From JBBRLG01 sp038231495 (lineage in GTDB: Bacteria > Planctomycetota > Planctomycetia > Gemmatales > Gemmataceae): DNA of 12,816 nucleotides. Below are positions 1 to 6,231 of this stretch, piece after piece. Each line of letters opens with the position of its first letter. Position 1 is the first letter of the stretch. The translations under genes and the position numbers were made by a program. Where the stretch lies: NCBI GenBank assembly GCA_038231495.1, contig JBBRLG010000171.1:1-12816 (forward strand), read 5' to 3'. The notes beneath the pieces are model-generated. The model did no database searches, was not told the origin of the DNA, and saw nothing but the letters and a program-made list of their open reading frames with translations.

Positions 1-230
1 ATGACGCGCCGCGCCTCGGCGATGCCGCGCGGCGTGAGCTTGGCACCGGCACCGGGTTCGTAGTCGATCCAGCCGGCGTCGGCAAGGCGCTTGAGCATGC
101 CGGTGACGGACGGGGCGCGCACCCCCAGGCGGTCCGCGATGGCGACGGGCGACACCTGGTGTTCTCTGCCGTCGAGGTTGTGGATCGCCTTGAGGTAGTC
201 TTGCACCGCCTGGCTCGGTTGGTCCGGCAT
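1..230 (-). CDS. DtxR/MntR-family metal-dependent transcriptional repressor, 3' end cut by window
   Basis: The 76 visible residues match the DNA-binding N-terminus of the DtxR/MntR family: an opening helix with QDYLKAIHNL, then a winged helix-turn-helix (about residues 27-58, VSPVAIADRLGVRAPSVTGM followed by LKRLADAGWI) and a wing ending in KLTPRG. Family members bind Mn(II) or Fe(II) and repress metal-uptake genes. Asp11 in QDYLK sits where manganese-type members carry a metal-ligand Asp, which hints at manganese, but the other ligands lie outside the window. The ATG at 228-230 is preceded on the minus strand by GGAAAGGA with suitable spacing. The coding sequence runs off the left edge after 228 bases of complete codons, so dimerisation and metal-binding regions cannot be judged. 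The family call is firm; the metal is an inference. Confidence 0.85.
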   Translation of the reverse strand, partial: MPDQPSQAVQDYLKAIHNLDGREHQVSPVAIADRLGVRAPSVTGMLKRLADAGWIDYEPGAGAKLTPRGIAEARRV

Positions 231-250
231 CACGGTCCTTTCCGCGGTCG

Positions 251-270
251 CTGCGCTGGACTGCGCTGGA
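251..270. repeat. two tandem 10-bp repeats CTGCGCTGGA
   Basis: CTGCGCTGGA occurs twice in perfect tandem directly next to the octamer array and about 20 bp upstream of the repressor start on the minus strand. The last GA of the second copy is also the start of the first octamer, so the two repeats abut. It may be a replication-slippage product; no regulatory role can be shown. Confidence 0.7.
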
Positions 271-337
271 CAAGGAGACAAGGGGACAAGGGGACAAGGG
301 GACAAGGGGACAAGGGGACAAGGGGACAAGGGGACAA
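269..337 (+). repeat. tandem octamer array (GACAAGGG), nine GACAA cores at exact 8-bp period
   Basis: GACAA cores start at 269, 277, 285, 293, 301, 309, 317, 325 and 333, exactly 8 bp apart. All spacers are GGG except the first, which is GGA. The array lies in the gap between the repressor start (230) and the membrane-protein stop (426). It is read as (CCCCTTGT)n in the direction of both minus-strand genes. The exact periodicity is that of a slippage-prone short tandem repeat, so copy number is probably variable. All three frames contain long translated repeats, but these are not credible proteins. Confidence 0.9.
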
Positions 338-383
338 AATGCAAGAAGGGTTGACGAGTCGGGTAGAGGGATACAACCTCCCC

Positions 384-422
384 TTGTCCCCTTGTCCCCT
401 TGTCCTCCGCAGTCCCCTTGTC
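384..422 (-). repeat. inverted copies of the octamer (TTGTCCCC), four cores
   Basis: TTGTC cores start at 384, 392, 400 (8-bp period) and 418, the last after a short interruption. They are the reverse complement of the array at 269-337. A single-stranded transcript of either strand could fold the two arrays together in several registers around a loop of about 45 nt. On the plus strand the last core is followed by five T residues (423-427), giving a terminator-like outline, although no plus-strand gene ends here. The array begins immediately after the stop of the membrane-protein gene, so on the minus strand it is the 3' flank of that gene. Confidence 0.85.
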
Positions 423-425
423 TTT

Positions 426-1073
426 TTACTCCCCCGACAGCAAATACGCCAGCCACAGCGACGCCCCGCACGCAATACGCAACCCCGCCTGCCAGGCCAT
501 CCACCAGAGCGTCGTGTTCAACAGCCCGCTCGCGTCGGTCAGCGCGCTGCGCACTTCCGCCGCCACCATTTGCCGGGGGTTGACGTAGCCCAGCGTGAAC
601 ACGCGCACCACCGGCGCCGTCCACGACTTCAACCAGAACTCGGCCTGGTCGAAATACTTCACCAGCGTCGCCGTGTCGATCTCCTCCGCCGTCAGGGCGC
701 AGTACAGGTCGAGGCCGAACATCGCGGCGGTACAAGGTATCACGAAGAACAGCGTCGGCCAGTTTTCCAGCAACTTCGCGACCGTCAAGAAGTCGTCGGC
801 GTACGGCCAGGCGACTTGCAGCAGGATGCTGTGTCCCAACACCAGGGCGCCGGACGACAGCAGCGGGTAGAAGCTTTTCCAGGTCAGGAAGATGTTCCAG
901 TGCTGCTTGACCAGGTTGAACAGGCGCGGCCAACGGCCCGGAACGCGCCGCACCAGGTCGAGGACTTTAACGTAGTCGCGCAGCCGGGCGTAGGTCGTGA
1001 CCAGGAAAACGACGCTCAGGTACAGGGTGAACAGGCTGATGACGTGCAGTTGCAGCAGCCTGGACATGGGCAC
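426..1073 (-). CDS. hypothetical multi-pass membrane protein
   Basis: This encodes 215 residues with no family I recognise. Hydrophobic stretches near residues 10-28, 70-90, 107-128 and 189-212 suggest about four membrane spans. Between spans 1 and 2 lies a basic segment (30-60), and between spans 3 and 4 a soluble stretch rich in acidic and aromatic residues (129-180). The frame opens with GTG at 1073; an in-frame ATG at 1067 is an equally good start, and neither has a clear Shine-Dalgarno sequence. The gene is divergent from the binding-protein gene at 1174, with a 100-bp shared upstream region. It points toward the repressor gene, but the octamer arrays lie between them, so co-transcription is doubtful. 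The coding call rests on coherent membrane-protein composition and length. Confidence 0.7.
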   Translation of the reverse strand: MPMSRLLQLHVISLFTLYLSVVFLVTTYARLRDYVKVLDLVRRVPGRWPRLFNLVKQHWNIFLTWKSFYPLLSSGALVLGHSILLQVAWPYADDFLTVAKLLENWPTLFFVIPCTAAMFGLDLYCALTAEEIDTATLVKYFDQAEFWLKSWTAPVVRVFTLGYVNPRQMVAAEVRSALTDASGLLNTTLWWMAWQAGLRIACGASLWLAYLLSGE

Positions 1074-1097
1074 CGACCCGCCGACGTTGGTAGTTGC

Positions 1098-1126
1098 TTG
1101 ACCCCTTCGCGCGCAAGGACTACTCT
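1098..1126 (+). promoter_or_regulatory. candidate sigma-70-type promoter for the binding-protein gene
   Basis: TTGACC (1098-1103) is followed after 17 bp by TACTCT (1121-1126). The -35 is a 5/6 match to consensus and the -10 is weak at 3/6. It lies about 47 bp upstream of the ATG at 1174 in the divergent intergenic region. The assignment is pattern-based only. Confidence 0.3.
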
Positions 1127-1173
1127 ACAACCTTCCTCGCTCTCCAGGGAATATCAGCACGAAGGGAACGACC

Positions 1174-2259
1174 ATGCCGCGCGGTCTTTTCGCCGGACTA
1201 AGCCTCGCCGTCTGCCTCGCCGTCGCCGGTTGCGGGGGCGGCGGCAACGGCAACCGCTCCGCCGCCAAGTACAAGGTCGCCGTCATCCCCAAGGGGTTGT
1301 CGCACGAGTTTTGGCAATCGATCCACCGCGGCGCCGACCAGGCCGCGCGCGACCTCGGCGACAAGGGCGTTGCGGTGGACATCCTGTGGGAAGGGCCGCG
1401 CGAGGAGAGCGAGGCGCTCGAACAAATCAAGATCATCCGCCAGAAGACGAACATGGGCATCAACGGTCTGGTGCTGGCCCCGCAGGACAGCAAGCAGATG
1501 GTGCCGCCGGTCGAGCAGGCCGACGGCAAAGGCGTGGCCGTGGTCATCATCGACTCCGGCCTGGACCCCGCCGCGCTGCAGAAGAACCCCGACCTGATCG
1601 TGAAATACGTGGCGACTGACAACCGCAAAGGCGGCCAACTCGCCGCCAAGGCGCTGCTGGATGCCCTGGAAAAAGAGGGTAAAACCGAGCCGAAGCTGAT
1701 CCTGTTCCGCTACGCGGTCGGCTCGGAGAGCACGGAGCAGCGCGAGGCCGGCTTCCTCGAATACGTCGAGGCCCGGCAGAAGGCGGGCAAGAGAATCGAG
1801 ATCATCTCGCAGGACAAGTACGCCGGGGCGACCGTGGCGACGGCCCAGAAGGAGGCGGGTCCGCTGTTGACGAACCTGCGCGACATCGGCATCGACGGCA
1901 TCTTCGCGGTGAACGAGTCGGCCGCGCAGGGCATGCTGAACGCGCTGAAGACGAAGCAGATGAACAAGCAAGTGAAGCTGGTGGGATTCGACTCGTCGGA
2001 GCCGCTGTTGCAGGCGGTGCGCGATGGCGACGTGGACACGCTGATCGTGCAAGACCCGTTCTACATGGGCTACGTCGGCGTCTGGACGGTGGTGCATTAC
2101 CTTGAGGGTTACGACGTGCGCCAGGGCAAGCTTGACTTCCCGACGGGCGAGTACCCGTTGAACAAGGACAACATCGACGCGCCGGAGATGGTCGAGCGTT
2201 ACAAGCCGGAGGCCCAGTTGAAGCGCAAGATCGTGCCGCCGGAGTTCAAGAAGCAGTGA
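1174..2259 (+). CDS. periplasmic sugar-type substrate-binding lipoprotein (RbsB-like, Peripla_BP_4)
   Basis: This 361-residue protein starts with a lipoprotein signal peptide with Cys20 after VAG, then a Gly/Asn linker. The mature part (from about residue 33) follows the type I periplasmic binding fold of the ribose-binding family. It has KVAVIPKGLSHEFWQSI at the start, VVIIDSGL (Asp127) at the hinge side, EQREAGF (Arg190), FAVNES (Asn247), LVGFDSS (Asp273) and VQDPFYMGYVGV near the C-terminus. Such proteins capture a sugar or related ligand and deliver it to an ABC importer or a sensor. The ATG at 1174 has AAGGGA upstream at normal spacing. No permease or ATPase gene is adjacent; the next gene is a kinase 105 bp downstream. 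Ligand identity cannot be read from sequence. Family assignment is firm. Confidence 0.9.
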   Translation: MPRGLFAGLSLAVCLAVAGCGGGGNGNRSAAKYKVAVIPKGLSHEFWQSIHRGADQAARDLGDKGVAVDILWEGPREESEALEQIKIIRQKTNMGINGLVLAPQDSKQMVPPVEQADGKGVAVVIIDSGLDPAALQKNPDLIVKYVATDNRKGGQLAAKALLDALEKEGKTEPKLILFRYAVGSESTEQREAGFLEYVEARQKAGKRIEIISQDKYAGATVATAQKEAGPLLTNLRDIGIDGIFAVNESAAQGMLNALKTKQMNKQVKLVGFDSSEPLLQAVRDGDVDTLIVQDPFYMGYVGVWTVVHYLEGYDVRQGKLDFPTGEYPLNKDNIDAPEMVERYKPEAQLKRKIVPPEFKKQ

Positions 2260-2264
2260 CCGAA

Positions 2265-2278
2265 TTGCCGCTTGCGGC
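2265..2278 (+). repeat. REP-like palindromic repeat TTGCCGCTTGCGGC, copy 1
   Basis: TTGCCGCTTGCGGC lies six bases after the binding-protein stop and contains a GCCGC-TT-GCGGC mini-hairpin. Related units occur inverted at 4525-4538 and as both arms of the palindrome at 8851-8884. The following bases (GTTGCGGTTGCGCAC) resemble the flank of the second copy. It could act as a weak 3' end structure; there is no T-run. Confidence 0.6.
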
Positions 2279-2364
2279 GTTGCGGTTGCGCACCTAAACG
2301 TATTGGCGCTCCCGAAGAAGAAAAGGCAATGATCGGGCATTGCCGCGCAGCGAAAGGCCGACGT

Positions 2365-4512
2365 ATGAGCAGCACGCGCCCCGACGGGGCGGACTCCTTG
2401 CGACTCGCCCACGCGGTAGACGCCCTGTGCGACCGCTACGAAAAAGCCCTCCACAGCGGGACCGCCGGCCGCCTCGACGACTGGCTGCCGGTCGATGAGC
2501 CGGCGCGGGCGGCGGTCCTCGTCGAACTCGTACTGCTGGAGTTCGAGCACCGGCTGCAAGCGGGGGAGGCGGTTCAGCCGGACGAATACTTTGGGCGCTA
2601 CCCGGAACTCCGTGCCGACACCGCCGCCGCCGCCCGGCTGCTCGCGGCCGGGGGGCCGCACCGGCTCCGCGCCCCGGCCGGTCCCCCGACCACCGTGTGC
2701 GACGACCCCAAGGCGGGTGGCGGACCGGTGCCGCAGGTCGGGACCATCCTCGGCGACTTCGAGTTGCTCAGCCTCCTCGGGGCCGGCGCGTTCGGGCAGG
2801 TATTTCTCGCCCGCCAGGTGTCGCTCGGCCGCCACGTCGCCCTCAAAATTACGGCCAACCAGGGCGAAGAAGCACGCACCCTTGCCCGGCTGGAACACGC
2901 CCACATCGTTCAGGTCTTCGCCGAATCGGTCGATACCGACCGCGACCTGCGCCTGCTGTGTATGCAGTATGTGCCCGGTACGACGCTGGCACGCGTCATT
3001 GCCGAATTGCGCCGCCGGCCCCACGCGGAGTGGAGCGGCCGCGCGATCCTGAACGTCATCGATGCCGTGAGCACCGCGCCGGCGGCACTCGACCCCGCGG
3101 CGTTGCGCGACCGCGAGTTCCTGGCCGGCTGCGATTTCGTAGAGGCGGCGTGCTGGTTCGGGGCACGGCTGGCCGAGGCGCTGGCACACGCCCACAGCCT
3201 CGGCGTCTTGCACCGCGACGTGAAGCCAGCCAACATCCTCCTCAGCCGCTACGGCCGGCCCTACCTGGCCGATTTCAACGTGGCCGCCGTCACGCGGCGC
3301 ACGGACGACGGGGGCAGTGCGATGGGCGGCACCCTCGCCTACATGGCCCCCGAACACCTCGAAGCCTGTGCCCACCGCACCGACGGTTCGGGCGCTGCCG
3401 TCGGCGAGCGGGCGGACGTCTACTCCCTCGGCGTGGTGCTGTACGAACTGCTGGCGGGCCGCTCCCCGTTCGACCGGCCGGCCGCGGTTGCCGGGAGGTT
3501 GCGCGACAAGGCCCGTGCCCTCATTGTCCAGCGCCTGGCCGGCCCGCTGCCGCTGCCGGCCGAGGCCGCAGTCCCGGCCACGGTCGCCCGACTGGTGCGG
3601 CGCTGTTTGGAGCCGGATCCGCAGTCCCGCTATCAATACGCTTCCGACCTGGCCAGCGCCCTCGACGGCTGCCGGGAGCTACGGCGCGTCGAGCGCGACC
3701 TACCGCCGGCCGGCCCTTTGGCGAAGTTGCTCCTCCGGTGGCCGTTCTTGCTCGTCTGTGCGCTGATCCTGGCGCCGCACGTCCTGGCGAGCGTGGTGAA
3801 CGTGTCCTACAACGGCCTCCGCATCCAACTGACGGAGGACCAAAAACCGAGCTTCCTACGGCTCGTGCTGGCGTACAACGCCATCGCCTACCCCGTCTGC
3901 CTGTTCCTCTCCGCCGCCGTGGTCCTCCCCATCCGCGCCATGGGGCGGCGGCTGGAAGGGTCCGAGACGTTGGCAAGCGAAACCGTCGCGGCGGCGCGGC
4001 GGCACGCGCTACGCCTGCCGCTGTGGACGATCGTCGTTTCCTCCCTGGGCTGGTTGCCCGGCGGGCTGATCTTCCCGCTCGGGCTGCAATGGCTAACGCC
4101 CGACCCGGTCGGGGCCGACGTGTTTGCGCACTTCCTGGTCTCGTTCACGCTCTCCTGGCTGATCGCCGTGACGTATTCGTTCCTGGCGGCGCAGTTCCTG
4201 GTGCTGCGTGTTTTGTACCCGCGTTTCTGGGTCGAGGCCGGCGACATGCGGGCAACGGCGCGGGCCGAACTGGGCGGCTTGGAGCGGCGTCTGGGGCAGT
4301 TCCAGTTCCTCGCGGTCTTGATCCCGCTGGCCGGCGCGTTGTTGATGATCGGCGTCGGTCCCGAAACGTTCCAGGGGCAAGACTACACGACGTTCCGCCT
4401 CCTCGTGACGACGCTGATCGCGCTGGGGATGATGGGCCTCGGCGTTGCCGTCCTGGCCACGAGCCAGTTGCGGCAAACGTTGGCCGTCTTGCTGGGGCGC
4501 GAACGGCGCTAG
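2365..4512 (+). CDS. membrane Ser/Thr protein kinase with polytopic C-terminus (planctomycete type, DFN variant)
   Basis: Domains in the 715-residue protein: an N-terminal helical region (1-125) with DEYFGRYPEL, usual before planctomycete kinases; a Hanks-type kinase domain (about 131-440); and six hydrophobic spans (about 458-478, 502-523, 554-575, 587-613, 645-664, 677-697). Catalytic elements seen: glycine loop LGAGAFGQVF (138-147), Lys161 in VALK, HRDVKPAN (283-290), APE (328-330) and Asp351. The DFG motif reads DFN (303-305): the metal-binding Asp is kept and the Gly is replaced. About 60 residues are inserted between the hinge and the catalytic loop. The domain order implies a kinase anchored by its C-terminus, with no obvious extracytoplasmic sensor domain. 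I chose ATG 2365 because GAAAGG precedes it at good spacing; upstream in-frame ATG 2329 and the frame opening at 2272 are less likely. Substrates are unknown. Confidence 0.93.
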   Translation: MSSTRPDGADSLRLAHAVDALCDRYEKALHSGTAGRLDDWLPVDEPARAAVLVELVLLEFEHRLQAGEAVQPDEYFGRYPELRADTAAAARLLAAGGPHRLRAPAGPPTTVCDDPKAGGGPVPQVGTILGDFELLSLLGAGAFGQVFLARQVSLGRHVALKITANQGEEARTLARLEHAHIVQVFAESVDTDRDLRLLCMQYVPGTTLARVIAELRRRPHAEWSGRAILNVIDAVSTAPAALDPAALRDREFLAGCDFVEAACWFGARLAEALAHAHSLGVLHRDVKPANILLSRYGRPYLADFNVAAVTRRTDDGGSAMGGTLAYMAPEHLEACAHRTDGSGAAVGERADVYSLGVVLYELLAGRSPFDRPAAVAGRLRDKARALIVQRLAGPLPLPAEAAVPATVARLVRRCLEPDPQSRYQYASDLASALDGCRELRRVERDLPPAGPLAKLLLRWPFLLVCALILAPHVLASVVNVSYNGLRIQLTEDQKPSFLRLVLAYNAIAYPVCLFLSAAVVLPIRAMGRRLEGSETLASETVAAARRHALRLPLWTIVVSSLGWLPGGLIFPLGLQWLTPDPVGADVFAHFLVSFTLSWLIAVTYSFLAAQFLVLRVLYPRFWVEAGDMRATARAELGGLERRLGQFQFLAVLIPLAGALLMIGVGPETFQGQDYTTFRLLVTTLIALGMMGLGVAVLATSQLRQTLAVLLGRERR

Positions 4513-4524
4513 TGCGTGCGCAAA

Positions 4525-4538
4525 GCCGCAAGCGGCAA
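4525..4538 (-). repeat. REP-like palindromic repeat, inverted copy 2
   Basis: GCCGCAAGCGGCAA is the exact reverse complement of the 14-bp unit at 2265-2278. It sits 12 bp after the kinase stop and 8 bp from the stop of the convergent gene at 4547. The two copies bracket the kinase gene in inverted orientation. It may serve as a shared stem-loop between the convergent genes; there is no T-run. Confidence 0.6.
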
Positions 4539-4546
4539 CCCGGTTC

Positions 4547-5104
4547 TCAGTCCACCCGCGTGAAACGCCAGACCGGTACGTGCGGCGGCATGGTGCCGTT
4601 ATAGTACGCCGCGTAGCCGACCGTTTCCTTCACCTGCTTCAGCGCCTGGCGGCGCACCGTGACGTAGTAGTAATCGCAGCGCGAGTCGCGCACCAAGTCC
4701 CAGATTTGATACAGCTGTTCCGCCTCCTGCAACGCCTCCCGCAGGTCGCGCCAGCCCGTCGTTTCCACCATCAGCCGCGTTTCCAGGTTTTGGCGGTAGG
4801 CGCGATTGAACGTCAACATGTCGTTGACCACCTCGCGGTCGGGGAAGCGGACGCAGTCGTGAACCGGCGGGGCGTCGGCGAGGTCGGCGTAACGCTGCCG
4901 CAGGATTTTCAGGTCCGAGTCGAAGTCTTCGGTCCGCGTCAGGAAGTAACGCGCCTCGCGCGGGTCGAGGATCTCCCACTGGACCGCGACCGCCTGCAGG
5001 GTGGTCCGCAAAGACGCATATTCCCGAGCCGCGTCGGTCTGCTCCACGGCGTCAACGGGGGCCGTTAACAGGGCCACGGCCAAGACGTAATCGAGCGGGA
5101 ACAT
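4547..5104 (-). CDS. hypothetical exported protein, 185 aa
   Basis: The start is well supported: AGAGGAGGA lies six bases before the ATG at 5104. Residues 1-19 (MFPLDYVLAVALLTAPVDAV) look like a short hydrophobic signal sequence without the usual basic N-region, so export is likely but not certain. The rest is charged and predicted mainly helical, with many Arg, Glu and Tyr residues, including a DYYYVTVRRQALKQVKE stretch at 144-160, and two Cys (84, 143). I recognise no family. It converges with the kinase gene, with 34 bp between stops. Its upstream gap of 422 bp contains three stem-loops, one of which is a terminator on this strand, so the gene probably has its own promoter close by, though I found none that is convincing. 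Confidence 0.72.
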   Translation of the reverse strand: MFPLDYVLAVALLTAPVDAVEQTDAAREYASLRTTLQAVAVQWEILDPREARYFLTRTEDFDSDLKILRQRYADLADAPPVHDCVRFPDREVVNDMLTFNRAYRQNLETRLMVETTGWRDLREALQEAEQLYQIWDLVRDSRCDYYYVTVRRQALKQVKETVGYAAYYNGTMPPHVPVWRFTRVD

Positions 5105-5265
5105 GGCTCATCCTCCTCTAAAGTCCGTTGGGGGGTGCGCACGCCGGCCGTGAAAACGTGGCTGCGTTCGCGTAACTTCGGAGGGAGAAATGAGAACCAG
5201 CCCTTTGACTCCCTCCACCCTTGTCATCACCGTTTGTCCAACGTAGCCCGCGAAAAAAGCAAAAC

Positions 5266-5300
5266 GCCGCCCCGCGGCGGATTACTCCGCCGCGGGCGGC
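5266..5300 (-). terminator. intrinsic terminator-like hairpin with T-rich tail, minus strand
   Basis: GCCGCCCCGCGGCGG (5266-5280) and CCGCCGCGGGCGGC (5287-5300) pair around a 6-nt loop with one bulged base. Read on the minus strand the stem is followed by GTTTTGCTTTTTT (complement of 5253-5265), the classic intrinsic-terminator layout. It lies about 225 bp beyond the stop of the 5527-6231 gene, which already has a hairpin closer by, so it could end a separate short transcript. Confidence 0.6.
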
Positions 5301-5317
5301 GCTCTTGTGGGGATTTC

Positions 5318-5395
5318 GGCGAGCCGGGGGCGAAAGCCCTCGGTGTGCGCCCCAGCGTCGGCGTATCCACCGGAGACAATCGCCCCCGGCTCGCC
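5318..5395. repeat. 78-bp inverted-repeat element with perfect 16-bp arms
   Basis: GGCGAGCCGGGGGCGA (5318-5333) and TCGCCCCCGGCTCGCC (5380-5395) are perfect reverse complements. Inside, CTCGGTG (5339-5345) can pair with CACCGGAG (5368-5375) with one bulge, leaving a 22-nt apical loop, so the whole unit can form one long rod. Neither arm is flanked by an obvious target-site duplication. The AGCCGGGGGCG arm resembles extragenic repeats that I recall as frequent in planctomycete genomes; that is memory, not a search result. Confidence 0.8.
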
Positions 5396-5468
5396 TTGGG
5401 TTTTGAAGCGGCAGCGCGTGGCAAAAGGATTACGGACCGGCCGGGAGCGGTTGCCCACAAACGCGAAA

Positions 5469-5494
5469 GGGGCCGGGAGATGTCTCCCGGCCCC
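5469..5494 (-). terminator. perfect 12-bp-arm hairpin, probable terminator of the 5527-6231 gene
   Basis: GGGGCCGGGAGA (5469-5480) and TCTCCCGGCCCC (5483-5494) are perfect complements with a 2-nt loop. On the minus strand the stem is followed by TTTCGCGTTT. It lies 32 bp beyond the stop codon of the minus-strand gene ending at 5527, the expected place for a terminator, although the T-tract is interrupted. Confidence 0.65.
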
Positions 5495-5526
5495 TGTGTT
5501 GGTTGATTCCGAGCGGTGTAGCAAGC

Positions 5527-6231
5527 TCAGCGGTTAGGCCCGCCAAACGTCGGCTGGAAAGTGTACGGCTCGCCGGTCAGGTCCAGCCACGCCTTGATTT
5601 GTTCCGGCGTGAGGTACTTGTTGAAGCGGATCTGGTATTCCTTCTGGTAGTCGCCGTAGAGCTTGGTCGCCTTCTCGCGGTCGGTCGCACCCAGGCGGTC
5701 GATTTCGCGCCTTTGCTGCTCGTTCCAGGTAATGGAGTCGCGCAAATTGCGGCGTTGCTCCTCCGTCAGGTTCAGCCGCTTGTTCACGTCCGGGTCGTTG
5801 AAGGTGTCAAAGCCGCCGTACTGGTAGGAAAGCTGTTGGTAACGGGCCATCTGCTTTTCGTCCAGGACTTCGCGGGCACTCTTCAGCCATTCGGTGGTGT
5901 ATTGGCGGTCCAATTCCTGCACACGGGGGCCGCGCTCGGCGCCCGCGAGCGTGCCGAGCTTCTCGAAGTTCTGGCGGTAGCGGGCCTGGCTCTGGTCGGT
6001 CAGCTTGTTGAGTTGCTCGACCTGTTTCTCATTGAGGTTGAGGTTCTTCGAGACGTCGTTCAGCCGATACAGCTGGACCGGGTAGGTCGTGGCAGCGCCA
6101 GGCTGGACTGGCTGCGCCTGGGCCGGGGATGTAGGGCTGCCGGGACGGGGTTGCGCGGCCGGAGCCTGGGCGGATGCCGTACCGGCAAAGGCCGAGGCGA
6201 GGACCAGACCGCAAGCCAATTTTAGACGCAT
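5527..6231 (-). CDS. exported helical protein with LTxxQ-like motifs (Spy/CpxP-like by motif only)
   Basis: This 234-residue protein has a clear Sec signal peptide (MRLKLACGLVLASAF, cleavage likely after ASA at residue 21), then a Pro/Ala/Gln linker to about residue 48. The rest is helical and charged. LTxxQ-like motifs recur: LNLNEKQ (64-70), LNLTEEQ (153-159) and LTPEQ (207-211). In the Spy/CpxP family such motifs mark periplasmic chaperones and stress sensors, but overall similarity is not evident, so this is only a motif-level suggestion. The start is set at ATG 6231 by GCGGAGA six bases upstream and by the signal peptide; the open frame extending to 6756 has non-protein-like composition and overlaps the repeats. 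A hairpin at 5469-5494 probably ends transcription. Confidence 0.82.
   Translation of the reverse strand: MRLKLACGLVLASAFAGTASAQAPAAQPRPGSPTSPAQAQPVQPGAATTYPVQLYRLNDVSKNLNLNEKQVEQLNKLTDQSQARYRQNFEKLGTLAGAERGPRVQELDRQYTTEWLKSAREVLDEKQMARYQQLSYQYGGFDTFNDPDVNKRLNLTEEQRRNLRDSITWNEQQRREIDRLGATDREKATKLYGDYQKEYQIRFNKYLTPEQIKAWLDLTGEPYTFQPTFGGPNR

Larger units (their letters stand above)
5105..5526. other. 422-bp noncoding gap with three stem-loops
   Basis: No reading frame here has credible composition. The gap contains, from right to left in the direction of the flanking minus-strand genes, a perfect 12-bp-arm hairpin (5469-5494), a 16-bp-arm inverted repeat enclosing further structure (5318-5395), and a GC-rich hairpin followed by a T-rich stretch (5266-5300). 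The leftmost 160 bp (5105-5265) hold the ribosome-binding site of the 5104 gene and no other clear signal. Confidence 0.6.

Noticed and set aside
351..377. TTGACG-N15-TACAAC promoter-like pair on the plus strand between the octamer arrays
   Set aside because: The spacer is short and no plus-strand gene follows; it would read antisense into the membrane-protein gene. Probably chance.
269..427. CRISPR-like array
   Set aside because: The units are 8 bp with 3-bp identical spacers and no unique spacers; it is a simple tandem repeat.
159..1619. 486-residue plus-strand frame running through the octamer array
   Set aside because: It translates the tandem repeat as GDKGTRGQ units and then runs antisense to, or out of frame with, real genes. 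Periods of 8 bp keep frames open without coding meaning.
2272..2364. Earlier start for the kinase
   Set aside because: The added 31 residues are Cys/Arg-rich and overlap the palindromic repeat; ATG 2365 has a better spaced ribosome-binding site. ATG 2329 remains a minor alternative.
1198..3636. 812-residue open frame on the minus strand, antisense to the binding protein and kinase
   Set aside because: It lies opposite two clearly identified genes, has the Arg/His/Gln/Val-rich composition of a GC-driven shadow frame, and matches no domain pattern I recognise.
2697..4604. 635-residue plus-strand frame overlapping the kinase
   Set aside because: It is an Arg/Pro/Gly-rich alternate-frame translation of the kinase gene with no domain.
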